Shown here one piece after another: positions 43,705 through 52,888 of a stretch of 52,888 nt of DNA. A program made the position numbers and the translations under genes. Origin of the DNA: Candidatus Onthovicinus excrementipullorum. Its GTDB lineage: Bacteria > Bacillota > Clostridia > Oscillospirales > Acutalibacteraceae. The notes beneath the pieces are model-generated. The model did no database searches. It worked only from the letters and a program-made list of their open reading frames with translations, and had not been told where the DNA came from. Positions within the stretch are counted from its first letter, which is position 1, and each line of letters opens with the position of its first letter. Where the stretch lies: the NCBI GenBank assembly GCA_018712345.1, contig DVHG01000028.1, positions 1 to 52,888 on the forward strand, read 5' to 3'.

Positions 43705-45048
43705 TTACACCCGCACCGCTCTGACGAGCTCTCCCGGATGCAGCGCGACACAGATATCATCCCGGTCCTCCCGGCTGCTTCCGTTTTCTGTATCAAAGGA
43801 ATAGGATGTCTCAACCGGAATCCCCTGTTCCTGAAGGAAGCGGAAGAAGGTGCTCTGGATCTGCGCGCACGGGGAGATGGAGGAGAATGTGACGTTCAGT
43901 GTATTCCTGAAAGAGACGGCGGTGGCATAGATCTTGTTCTTAACGGTTTTACCGATGACAAAGTCAAAGCGCTCAATATACGGCTCCATTTCCTCCGGGA
44001 CCTTGATGACGCCCAGGTTGGAGAACGGAGAGGTGTATTTTTGCTCGCCAAAAATATGGAACCCCGCTTTAATGAAGGGCTTTTTCAGGAATGAGGGTGC
44101 GATCTGGGAGATGGGCATCATTTCATCGGAGACGTTTTTGCACACGGAGCGGCGCAGGGACTCCTTTTGGAATCCGGCACGCAGATGGGCGGAGATATAG
44201 GTCAGGATCTCCTGGAATGTATACTCTTTAGCCCGCGCCGGCAGACCGATGTTGTAATACATGGCAAAATTGCGCAGCGTATTGGAGTGAAAGAGGGGGC
44301 GCAGATTGGCCGGTACATTGATGCGAATCTCCTTGTGCGTGCGGTCTTTTGGGTCCATGTTGACGTAGAAGGCGTAAATATAGGCGGAGACAAGGTAGTC
44401 GTTCACCGTCACACCCAGTTCTCTGGTGACGGCCTTAAGCGCATCCACGGGGATCAGCCCGTTAATGATATAGAAATTATCATCCACGACTTTTGCGTCA
44501 TACTGATAGGCATTCGGCTCCCGGCGGGCAAGCCCGTGCTCCCGGGTGGCGATGCGCTTGTAGGCGTCCTCGAATTCCCCGGCCTGCGGTGCCTGGCGGG
44601 GATTCAGCACCCCCTGTGTGCAGGGGATCCGAACGCCGTCCCGAAGCCTGAGGTACTCTGCCAGCAGCGATTTCAGGTAGATCATGGCGCCTGTTCCGTC
44701 CGTGATGCAGTGGAACAGCTCCACGCTGATGCGCCGCCCGCTGTACAGGATCCGGAACATCGGCTTTTCGCTCTTTCCAACTGGAAGCGGACGGCAGGCG
44801 GGACCGCGCTCCGGGAGAACGATGTCCGTATCTTCTACACTCTCCAGGTAGTCCCATGCAAGCCCGCTGCGCAGCTGTACATAAAAGGTAGGAAAACGGT
44901 TTTTTAAATTTTTTGCCGCCTGTTTTAGTGACGGCGGGTCGACGGCCTCCGTCATCACGGCGCCGACACGGTAGGTGGCGCTCCACTTTCGGCTGCGAGA
45001 AGCTGTATAGGCGAGGGATGCATTATCAAGCTTAAACTGCCTTTTCAT
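43705..45048 (-). CDS. Condensation-fold acyltransferase (alcohol acetyltransferase-like)
   Basis: The 447-residue protein has the HCITDGTG motif near residue 115, which matches the catalytic HxxxD(G) of the condensation/acetyltransferase superfamily (AATase, PapA5, WES types). Further signs are NDYLVSAYIYAF near 225 and IRINVPANLRPLF near 248. Such enzymes esterify alcohols or amidate amines with an acyl-CoA; the substrate here is not readable. There is no signal peptide. It is divergent from lacZ across 226 bases. Confidence 0.75.
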   Translation of the reverse strand: MKRQFKLDNASLAYTASRSRKWSATYRVGAVMTEAVDPPSLKQAAKNLKNRFPTFYVQLRSGLAWDYLESVEDTDIVLPERGPACRPLPVGKSEKPMFRILYSGRRISVELFHCITDGTGAMIYLKSLLAEYLRLRDGVRIPCTQGVLNPRQAPQAGEFEDAYKRIATREHGLARREPNAYQYDAKVVDDNFYIINGLIPVDALKAVTRELGVTVNDYLVSAYIYAFYVNMDPKDRTHKEIRINVPANLRPLFHSNTLRNFAMYYNIGLPARAKEYTFQEILTYISAHLRAGFQKESLRRSVCKNVSDEMMPISQIAPSFLKKPFIKAGFHIFGEQKYTSPFSNLGVIKVPEEMEPYIERFDFVIGKTVKNKIYATAVSFRNTLNVTFSSISPCAQIQSTFFRFLQEQGIPVETSYSFDTENGSSREDRDDICVALHPGELVRAVRV

Positions 45049-45113
45049 GACTGAATCACACCTTTATAAAATTAAATTGTCATCAGAATTCCTATCATCT
45101 GGTATTTAATACT

Positions 45114-45142
45114 ATATCATGCAATTATTCGCAATTTGTTAA
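45114..45142 (-). promoter_or_regulatory. Promoter of the acyltransferase gene
   Basis: On the minus strand TTAACA-like (45137-45142) and TGATAT (45114-45119) are 17 bases apart, 66 bases before the start codon. Confidence 0.5.
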
Positions 45143-45179
45143 CTGGATATTAATAATATATCATCTGTATAAAAATCAC

Positions 45180-45223
45180 AGCGCGGCGCTGAAAGTAGTT
45201 CCAGCGCGTCTATACAAACGCGC
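45180..45223 (+). promoter_or_regulatory. Candidate operators before lacZ
   Basis: Two GC-rich palindromes sit in the AT-rich divergent region: AGCGC-G-GCGCT (45180-45190) and GCGCGT (45204-45209) with ACGCGC (45218-45223). The second overlaps the -35 region of the lacZ promoter. The TetR-family protein encoded after lacZ is the obvious candidate to bind them. Confidence 0.5.
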
Positions 45224-45240
45224 CGGATTGTGGTATAATA
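45223..45240 (+). promoter_or_regulatory. Extended -10 promoter of lacZ
   Basis: CCGGATTGTGGTATAATA contains TGGTATAAT (45231-45239) and matches the polA-proximal promoter at 17 of 18 positions. The leader is about 30 bases. Confidence 0.7.
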
Positions 45241-45274
45241 ATTTTTGCAATTTCTTCAGGAGGATTCACGTTTT

Positions 45275-48200
45275 ATGCGCAAATTGGCCTACTGGGAGGA
45301 TCCCGGTGTCATCGCGGAGAATAAGGAGGCGGGCCACTTTCTGGCCATGCCCTATGATGTGGAGGGACCGTGCCTTGCCGGAGATCCGTCCCCCTATCGG
45401 TTGAGCCTGAACGGAGTTTGGAAGTTCAAGTGGATCCAGGGTGCGGATTCTAAACTCCCGGAGGGGTATTTCCGTAAGGACTTTGACGATGCCTCTTTTG
45501 ATGAGATCAAAGTGCCCGGTGTGTGGCAGATGAGCGGCTACGGCAAGCCGATCTACCTCTCCTCCAGCTATCCCGCGGCGATTGCCGTCGGCAAGCGGAA
45601 AATTCCATCCATCAGCCATAAGCTCAATGAGATCGGAATCTACAGGCGTACCTTCACCCTGCCGGAGCAGTTCTCCGGGCGGGAGATCTACCTCCACTTC
45701 GGCGCGGTCAAGGCGGCGCTTTATGTCTACGTCAACGGCAGCTATGTCGGCTATTCCCAGGGATCCATGACGCCCGCGGAGTTCGATGTCACCCGTTTTG
45801 TCTCCCGCGGGGAGAATCAGGTGACGGCCGTTGTCTACCGCTACAGTGACGGCACCTATCTGGAGGATCAGGATATGTGGTTCCTCTCCGGGATCTACCG
45901 GGAGGTTTTCCTGTACGCGGAGCATCGGCTCGCCCTGCGTGACTGTTTTGCCCGCGCTCAGCTCGATGAGACCTGCAGCGGCGGCACGCTCACTGTCACT
46001 CAGCGGATTGAAAATTTTGGGGAGAGTGCGGCGGTCAAGATCACTGCGGATCTGCTCCGCGGCGGCCAGCGGGAGCAGCTCTACTCCTCCGGCGTGGTGC
46101 TCAAGCCGGGGTGCAACGCCGTCTCCTTCCGCCGGAATCTCAAAAACGTGGCCCCCTGGTCGGCAGAGGAGCCGAACCTTTACACACTCCTGCTGTGCAT
46201 TGAACTCAACGGGCGGCCCGTGTGCATCAAGAGCTGCCGCATTGGCTTCAAGCGTGTGGAGATTCGCGGGAATGTCCTCTTTTTTAACGGGAAAAAGCTG
46301 AAGATCAAGGGCGTTAATCGCCACGACTTTGATCCGGATAATGGATGGGCCGTCCCGCGCGATCGGCTGGTACAGGATCTGACTTTAATGAAAAAGGCGC
46401 ACATCAACGCCATCCGTACCAGCCACTACCCGGACGATCCGTACTTTTATGATCTGTGCGATGAGATGGGCTTTTACGTGATGGACGAGTGCGATGTGGA
46501 GTCGCACGGCGTGCGGCGTAAGGGTGTCCCCGGGAGCAATCCTGTGTGGACACAGGCAGTGGTGGATCGGGCGGAGCGTATGGTCCTGCGCGACAGAAAC
46601 CATGCCTGCGTGACGTTCTGGTCCCTCGGGAATGAGGCGGGGGACGGCGATAACTTCATGAAAATGCGCGAGCGTGTGCTGGAGCTGGATGACCGCTGGC
46701 CTATCCACTATGAGGGCGATTTTGATCTGACAAAGTCCGACTTCATCAGCCGCATGTATCCCACGCAGGATAAGCTCAGCGCGCTGTGTGAGCAGCGGGA
46801 GATCACCGTCAGCTTTTTTGAGAACCTGACCAATAAGCTGGCTGCGGACAATAAGCCCATTACGGCAGAGATGTACCGCAGTAAGCCGGTTATCCTCTGC
46901 GAATTTGCCCACTGCATGGAGAACAGTCTGGGTAATTTTAAGGAATATATGGATGCCTTTGACCGCTATGATCACATGTGCGGCGGCTTTATCTGGGATT
47001 ACGTGGACCAGGCGATCCATGTGCACCGCGATGGGCAGGATCAGTGGCTGTACGGTGGCGATTTTGGCGAGGGGGCGACGAGCGGCTGCTTCTGTGCAAA
47101 CGGGATCATCGCGGCGGACCGAACCGTTCACCCGGCGTATTATGAGGTGAAAAAGGTCTATCAGCCTGTGGCCGTGGAGGCTGATTGGGAGAATGCCTCG
47201 GTCACGGTACACAATAAGAATCTGTTTGTCACACTGGATGACTACACACTCGTCTGGCGCCTGATGCAGCGGGAGCGAGAGGTGGACGGCGGGTCCATTG
47301 ATATCTCAGGGATTGCCCCCGGGGCGTGTGCGTCCTTTTCCCTGCCATACCGGTATGACGCACTCCTCCCGGAGAAAGAATATGTACTGAATGTTGATTT
47401 TGTCCGCCGGGGGAGCTGTGCCTGGGCTGAGCGCGGGGAGACCGTTATGTTCGAGCAGTTCGTGCTGCCGCCCCGTGAACCGGCGCAGGAGGCACCCTGC
47501 ACGGGCGGCGGCTCTGTCCGATATGAAAAATCCGGCAGACGTGTGACAGTCACGTCACCGGGGACGGAGGCTGTATTTGAAAACGGCGTTTTAACGGCCC
47601 TCTCCTTTGGCGCGGGAAACATCCTTAAAGACGGGGTGCGCCCCTCATTTTTCCGTGCACCCACGGATAACGATATTGGGAATTTCAACTTTGCCCCCGC
47701 GTTCAAGTTTTTGAGTCCCGCCCTGCGGCGTAAAAAACCGGGGCGTGCCCAAAAGGTGCGTGTGCGTGTTGCGGGAGACTCCGTGACGGTCACGGTCCGC
47801 TGGCGCGCCGCCTTTACCCGGAACGTGGAGACGCGCTATACTTTTGCGCCGGACGGCGACGTCCGGGTTTCATTCCAGGCTACAGCCGCAGTGTTTGACT
47901 TTACGCGCGCCGGCCTGATGATGACGCTTGACGGGCGCTTCAGCCGGGTGGAGTATTATGGGCGCGGCCCGGAGGAGAATTACAGTGACCGCTGCACCGG
48001 TTCACCGCTGGGCGTCTACCGCAGTGACGTCCGCTCTCTGGAGCACCGTTATATGCGCCCTCAGGAGAATGGCAACAGGACCGGGGTGCGGGATCTGGAA
48101 TTTAAGGCACCGGAAGGGGCGCTCTGCTTTACCGCGCTGGGAGCGGAGGGCTTCAGCTTTTCGGCACACCAGTACACGGATCTTGCGCTGCACCGTGCGG

Positions 48201-48379
48201 CGCATCTGCATGAACTGCCATACGGAGCGGATACAGTGCTGCATATCGACGCAGCCCAGTGCGGCGTGGGCGGGGATATGCCCGGTGTCGCCTGCCTCCA
48301 TGAACCATATGTGATGAAACACGGTCATCCCTTCCGGCTTGATTTTACAATCCGGGGATCACATATCAAGCAAGACTAA
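45275..48379 (+). CDS. lacZ: GH2 beta-galactosidase (LacZ type)
   Basis: The 1034-residue protein matches LacZ-type beta-galactosidases, which cleave terminal beta-galactosides such as lactose. The jelly roll (about 1-220, with YLSSSYP and GYSQGSMTPAEFD), two Ig-like domains and the TIM barrel are present, with acid/base Glu454 in SLGNEAGDG and nucleophile Glu543 in ILCEFAHCM. The C-terminal beta domain with FFRAPTDNDIGNF (about 800) is complete. There is no signal peptide, so it acts in the cytoplasm. AGGAGG precedes ATG 45275; no transporter is adjacent. Confidence 0.93.
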   Translation: MRKLAYWEDPGVIAENKEAGHFLAMPYDVEGPCLAGDPSPYRLSLNGVWKFKWIQGADSKLPEGYFRKDFDDASFDEIKVPGVWQMSGYGKPIYLSSSYPAAIAVGKRKIPSISHKLNEIGIYRRTFTLPEQFSGREIYLHFGAVKAALYVYVNGSYVGYSQGSMTPAEFDVTRFVSRGENQVTAVVYRYSDGTYLEDQDMWFLSGIYREVFLYAEHRLALRDCFARAQLDETCSGGTLTVTQRIENFGESAAVKITADLLRGGQREQLYSSGVVLKPGCNAVSFRRNLKNVAPWSAEEPNLYTLLLCIELNGRPVCIKSCRIGFKRVEIRGNVLFFNGKKLKIKGVNRHDFDPDNGWAVPRDRLVQDLTLMKKAHINAIRTSHYPDDPYFYDLCDEMGFYVMDECDVESHGVRRKGVPGSNPVWTQAVVDRAERMVLRDRNHACVTFWSLGNEAGDGDNFMKMRERVLELDDRWPIHYEGDFDLTKSDFISRMYPTQDKLSALCEQREITVSFFENLTNKLAADNKPITAEMYRSKPVILCEFAHCMENSLGNFKEYMDAFDRYDHMCGGFIWDYVDQAIHVHRDGQDQWLYGGDFGEGATSGCFCANGIIAADRTVHPAYYEVKKVYQPVAVEADWENASVTVHNKNLFVTLDDYTLVWRLMQREREVDGGSIDISGIAPGACASFSLPYRYDALLPEKEYVLNVDFVRRGSCAWAERGETVMFEQFVLPPREPAQEAPCTGGGSVRYEKSGRRVTVTSPGTEAVFENGVLTALSFGAGNILKDGVRPSFFRAPTDNDIGNFNFAPAFKFLSPALRRKKPGRAQKVRVRVAGDSVTVTVRWRAAFTRNVETRYTFAPDGDVRVSFQATAAVFDFTRAGLMMTLDGRFSRVEYYGRGPEENYSDRCTGSPLGVYRSDVRSLEHRYMRPQENGNRTGVRDLEFKAPEGALCFTALGAEGFSFSAHQYTDLALHRAAHLHELPYGADTVLHIDAAQCGVGGDMPGVACLHEPYVMKHGHPFRLDFTIRGSHIKQD

Positions 48380-48393
48380 AGGGGAGAATTTCT

Positions 48394-48993
48394 ATGTCGA
48401 TGCGTGGATATCGCCACGATAAATTTGAACAGATGCGTGAGGACGCGGTCACACGCATCCTCGATGCCGCATACGAACTGTTTGCCAGCAACGGTTATGC
48501 CGGCACGACCATACAGATGATCGCCAAGAAGGCCGGCCTTGTGCCAAGCGGAATTTACCACTACTACACTGGTAAGGAGGATCTTCTGGAGGCTGTCCTC
48601 AATCGCGAGATCTCAGCAATGGACAGAACGATCACCGTTGGACTTCAGCGCTATTTCATCGGGAAAGGTGTTGGAGAGTTTCTGGATTATATGATGGAGT
48701 CTGTCTGTACAAATGCAGATCGCGTAACGCTGATCTGCTATCTGGTCCGTTACAGGGAATGTATTCCGGAGCACTGCAACAGTAAGCTGCAGCTTCTGCG
48801 GCATTTCAGTGAGGTGCTGCACGATTATATCCAGAGCGATGAAGAGATGGAGCAGGCATGGGAGATCCTGACGGACTTTTGTGCCTGTGCCGTATTTTAC
48901 TCGGTGACGCGCCACAGGGACATTTTTGAGCGTCAGGTATCTAAAATTAAAGAAAGATATTCAGGGATTACATTTCATTCTACAAGGCTGTAA
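48394..48993 (+). CDS. TetR-family transcriptional regulator
   Basis: The 199-residue protein has an N-terminal TetR helix-turn-helix (about residues 15-60: ILDAAYELFASNGYAGTTIQMIAKKAG, of which AYELFASNGYAGTT is the key part, then SGIYHYYTGKEDLLEAV) and a helical ligand-binding domain. It starts 15 bases after lacZ with GGGGAG, so it is co-transcribed and may repress the lacZ promoter and perhaps the divergent acyltransferase. The ligand is unknown. Confidence 0.85.
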   Translation: MSMRGYRHDKFEQMREDAVTRILDAAYELFASNGYAGTTIQMIAKKAGLVPSGIYHYYTGKEDLLEAVLNREISAMDRTITVGLQRYFIGKGVGEFLDYMMESVCTNADRVTLICYLVRYRECIPEHCNSKLQLLRHFSEVLHDYIQSDEEMEQAWEILTDFCACAVFYSVTRHRDIFERQVSKIKERYSGITFHSTRL

Positions 48994-49019
48994 TCCACAG
49001 GGAAAATCGGCAGATAGAT

Positions 49020-49048
49020 TTGAATCCGCCCAATGATTGTGATATACT
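49020..49048 (+). promoter_or_regulatory. Promoter of metG
   Basis: TTGAAT (49020-49025) and TATACT (49043-49048) with 17-base spacing. The leader is only about 35 bases, too short for a T-box or SAM riboswitch, which some Firmicutes metG genes carry. Confidence 0.75.
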
Positions 49049-49060
49049 AAATAGCAGTAA

Positions 49061-51039
<1,979 letters not shown>

Positions 51040-51040
<1 letters not shown>

Positions 51041-51810
51041 TGATACGGAATATTTTTGATTCACATGCCCATTATGACGATGCGGCCTTTGATTCAGACC
51101 GTGATGAACTGCTCGCCTCCCTTCCGGGGGCGGGCGTTTGCGGTATTATAACGTGTGGGACGGATATCCCTACCTCACAGCAGAATCTGGCGCTGGCACA
51201 CCGCTACGACTATATTTGGGCAGCTGCCGGTTTTCATCCGGAGGCAGCCGCCCGGATCACGGACGGGGACTTCGCCCTGCTGCGGGGGCTGCTCGCGGAT
51301 GAGAGATGCGTCGCCGTAGGGGAGCTTGGTCTTGATTACCACTATGAGGACGGCGCGCCGCGGGAGGTGCAGCTGAATATGCTGGAGCACCAGCTCTCAC
51401 TGGCCAATGAGCTGGACCTTCCGGTCATCTTTCACGATCGGGCTGCCCACGCCGATACACTGGATCTCCTCAAGCAGTACCGCCCCAAAGGGGTTGTACA
51501 CTGCTTTTCCGGCAGTGTGGAGATGGCGCGGGATATCCTGGAAACTGGGATGTACATTGGCCTTGGGGGGGCAGTGACCTTCAAAAACGCCCGCAGGCCC
51601 GTGGAGGTGGCGCGGTACGTGCCGGAAGAACGCCTCCTGATCGAGACGGACTGCCCCTATATGACGCCTGTCCCGTTCCGCGGCAGGCGGAATGACTCCG
51701 GCCTGATTCCGCATACGGCGCAGCGGCTGGCGGAGATCCGGGACTGTACGCCGGAATACATTCTGACGGTGACGCGCTCCAATGCTGAGAAATTGTTTCT
51801 CGGCAAATAG
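51040..51810 (+). CDS. tatD: TatD-family metal-dependent deoxyribonuclease
   Basis: The 256-residue TIM-barrel protein has the HAHYDD start motif, GELGLDYHYE near residue 88, VIFHDRAAH near 127, VHCFSGS near 151 and ETDCPYMTP near 199, all metal-site motifs of the TatD group. Family members have 3'-5' exonuclease activity and act in DNA repair or RNA turnover. It follows metG with one-base overlap, the common metG-tatD pair of Firmicutes, with AAGGTG before its ATG. Confidence 0.94.
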
Positions 51811-51813
51811 AAC

Positions 51814-51842
51814 TTGAAATCCGGTATTAAAAACTATATAAT
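51814..51842 (+). promoter_or_regulatory. Promoter of the DUF1836 gene
   Basis: TTGAAA (51814-51819) and TATAAT (51837-51842) with 17-base spacing, starting right after the tatD stop. The leader is about 60 bases and contains a pyrimidine-rich stretch with no clear structure. Confidence 0.75.
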
Positions 51843-51910
51843 AGAGTTGTAAATAAATCCCTCCCACTCTGTATCTTACACAGCGGTCTGGGAATGAAGG
51901 CGGTGTCCGT

Positions 51911-52651
51911 ATGGACTTGAAAAAGGATATAGTGGAGCAGGCCCGGGATATTTCTGATATCAATCTGGTCGATCCGCGCGATATTCCAAAAATCGATCTG
52001 TACATGGAGCAGGTCACTTCATTTTTGGAGCAGGAGATGGGGGAGTCCTTCCGTTTCCATGATGAGTGCGTGTTCACCGGCACTATGATTAACAATTACA
52101 CCAAGGCCGGCGTCCTGCCCCGCCCGGAGAACAAGCGCTATTCCAGGCGGCATGTGCTCACGCTGATCTTTATCTATCTGCTCAAGCAGAGTCTTTCCAT
52201 TCCGGAGATCAAGAGGTTTACCGGGCTGATTGGCGATCAGGAAAAGCTGGAAAATATGTATGCGCTCTTCCGTGATCTGCTGGAGGACTGCGCCCAGGAA
52301 TATGTCCGTTCCATTGGGGATAAGCTGGATATGATTGACCGGAAATTTGAGGAGCGCGGTGTGGAGGACGAGGAGATGAAGGCGCTGATCTTTATCTCCC
52401 TCATCTCCCTGGACGCGACCGTCAGCACTAAGCTCTCCAACCGCGTGCTAACCCTGCTTGAGGAAAAGCGGGAGAACGAGCGCAAGGCTGAGGAGGAGCG
52501 TAAAAAAGCTGAAGAGGAAGAAAAAAAGCGCCAGCAGGAAGAGCAAAAACGCCAGGAAGAGGAGGAGAAGAAGCGGCGCGAGGAGCAGGAAAAGCAGGAG
52601 AAAGAGGCGCGTGAGCGCGAGAAAAAGGAGCGCGAAAAAGAGGAGAAATAG
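51911..52651 (+). CDS. DUF1836 protein with charged single-helix tail
   Basis: The 246-residue protein has an N-terminal DUF1836 domain (about 35-170) that begins with a MerR-like winged-helix pattern (MINNYTKAGVLPRPENKRYSRRH, of which INNYTKAGVLPRP is the key part). The last 65 residues are almost only Glu, Lys, Arg and Gln in E/K-rich repeats, which should form a long stable single alpha-helix or coiled coil. DUF1836 proteins are presumed regulators; the role is unproven. The usual family length is near 180-190, so the tail is an addition. It has its own promoter and terminator. Confidence 0.8.
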   Translation: MDLKKDIVEQARDISDINLVDPRDIPKIDLYMEQVTSFLEQEMGESFRFHDECVFTGTMINNYTKAGVLPRPENKRYSRRHVLTLIFIYLLKQSLSIPEIKRFTGLIGDQEKLENMYALFRDLLEDCAQEYVRSIGDKLDMIDRKFEERGVEDEEMKALIFISLISLDATVSTKLSNRVLTLLEEKRENERKAEEERKKAEEEEKKRQQEEQKRQEEEEKKRREEQEKQEKEAREREKKEREKEEK

Positions 52652-52715
52652 CACAGGGAACAGGAAAAGAAGAGTTCCTGAAGCGAACCTTTTGATAATT
52701 TCAATGTTACAGTAC

Positions 52716-52756
52716 AAAAAAACGCATCCAGGGGATTTTCCCCGGATGCGTTTTTT
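52716..52756. terminator. Bidirectional terminator after the DUF1836 gene
   Basis: A stem of about 13 base pairs (left arm 52721-52734 with one bulged A, right arm 52740-52752) is flanked by an A run and a T run of six, so it works in both directions. Confidence 0.92.
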
Positions 52757-52779
52757 GTTGGTGCCTTTAGGCGCGGAAA

Positions 52780-52888
52780 TAAACCCCCGGTTCTACCGGG
52801 GGAAGAGAAAAAGCGGAGCAAAAGAAATAACCGCCGAGGTATAATGGTAAAGGTTTGGCGACCGCATTACCAAAGAACCAAGGAGGTT
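52780..52888 (+). mobile_element. Probable left end of an IS200/IS605-type element
   Basis: The stretch has an 8-base-pair hairpin with a 3-base loop (52784-52802) close to its start, then TATAAT (52840-52845), a second stem GGTTTGG with CCAAAGAACC (52851-52879) and AAGGAGG (52880-52886) at the very edge. This order, a subterminal hairpin followed by a hairpin next to a ribosome site, matches left ends of IS200-like elements, in which the second hairpin limits translation of the TnpA transposase. The transposase itself would start just outside the window, so this is not confirmed. Confidence 0.55.

Overview
The window reads as a chromosomal segment of an anaerobic, GC-rich Clostridia member, most likely an Oscillospiraceae/Ruminococcaceae-type gut bacterium. 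This is inferred from gene content and order: ylxM-ffh-rpsP-khpA-rimM-trmD, a Gram-positive dcw cluster with a PASTA-domain penicillin-binding protein and a DAP-type MurE, ctsR-mcsA-mcsB-clpC, a GTP-type PEP carboxykinase, DUF1836, and tiny Cys-rich membrane proteins of a kind common in these genomes. Most genes are housekeeping and lie on the + strand. Several key genes start with TTG (murG, dusB, polA, tsaD, metG) or GTG (ffh, coaD, mraZ), and starts were set by ribosome binding site and family N-terminus.

Layout. 1-550: a non-coding leader ending in a strong promoter. 551-4238: SRP/translation operon (ylxM, ffh, rpsP, khpA, rimM, trmD). 4533-6828: HPr and uvrC. 6902-11418: rsmD, coaD, a coiled-coil protein, a family 27 glycoside hydrolase with an inserted carbohydrate-binding-like domain, and a sugar-transfer-type ATP-grasp enzyme. 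11718-25938: the division and cell wall cluster mraZ-rsmH-ftsL-pbp-murE-murF-mraY-ftsW-murG-murA-ftsQ-ftsZ, with no murD, murC, murB or ftsA. 25990-30151: a PHP-type phosphoesterase facing a GPH sugar transporter, a ChbG/YdjC-type deacetylase and a DinB-fold protein. 30192-36166: dusB, a structured intergenic region, polA, a YwlE-type arginine phosphatase, rimI and tsaD. 36311-38993: pckG, two tandem Cys-rich microproteins and a 61-residue hypothetical protein. 39120-43627: the CtsR-controlled protein quality operon. 43705-48993: an acyltransferase-fold protein diverging from a GH2 beta-galactosidase with a TetR regulator. 49091-52651: metG, tatD and DUF1836. 52780-52888: what looks like the left end of an IS200/IS605-type element, cut by the window edge.

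How the parts work together. The dcw cluster supplies lipid II synthesis, septal peptidoglycan polymerisation and the FtsZ ring from one transcription block. The arginine phosphorylation pathway is nearly complete within 9.4 kb: McsA/McsB write the mark, ClpC receives marked proteins, CtsR represses the operon from two visible boxes, and YwlE, next to polA, erases the mark. Carbohydrate use appears as scattered small loci (GH27, GPH transporter plus deacetylase, GH2 plus TetR) rather than one large utilisation locus.

I saw no CRISPR array, rRNA or tRNA gene and no defence system. The least ordinary items are the tandem microproteins at 38267-38658, the MurA reading frame that runs 206 bases into ftsQ, the structured double-promoter region at 31227-31699, and the GH27 enzyme with a split barrel and a very basic post-membrane segment. 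I found nothing that I can claim as a wholly new system.
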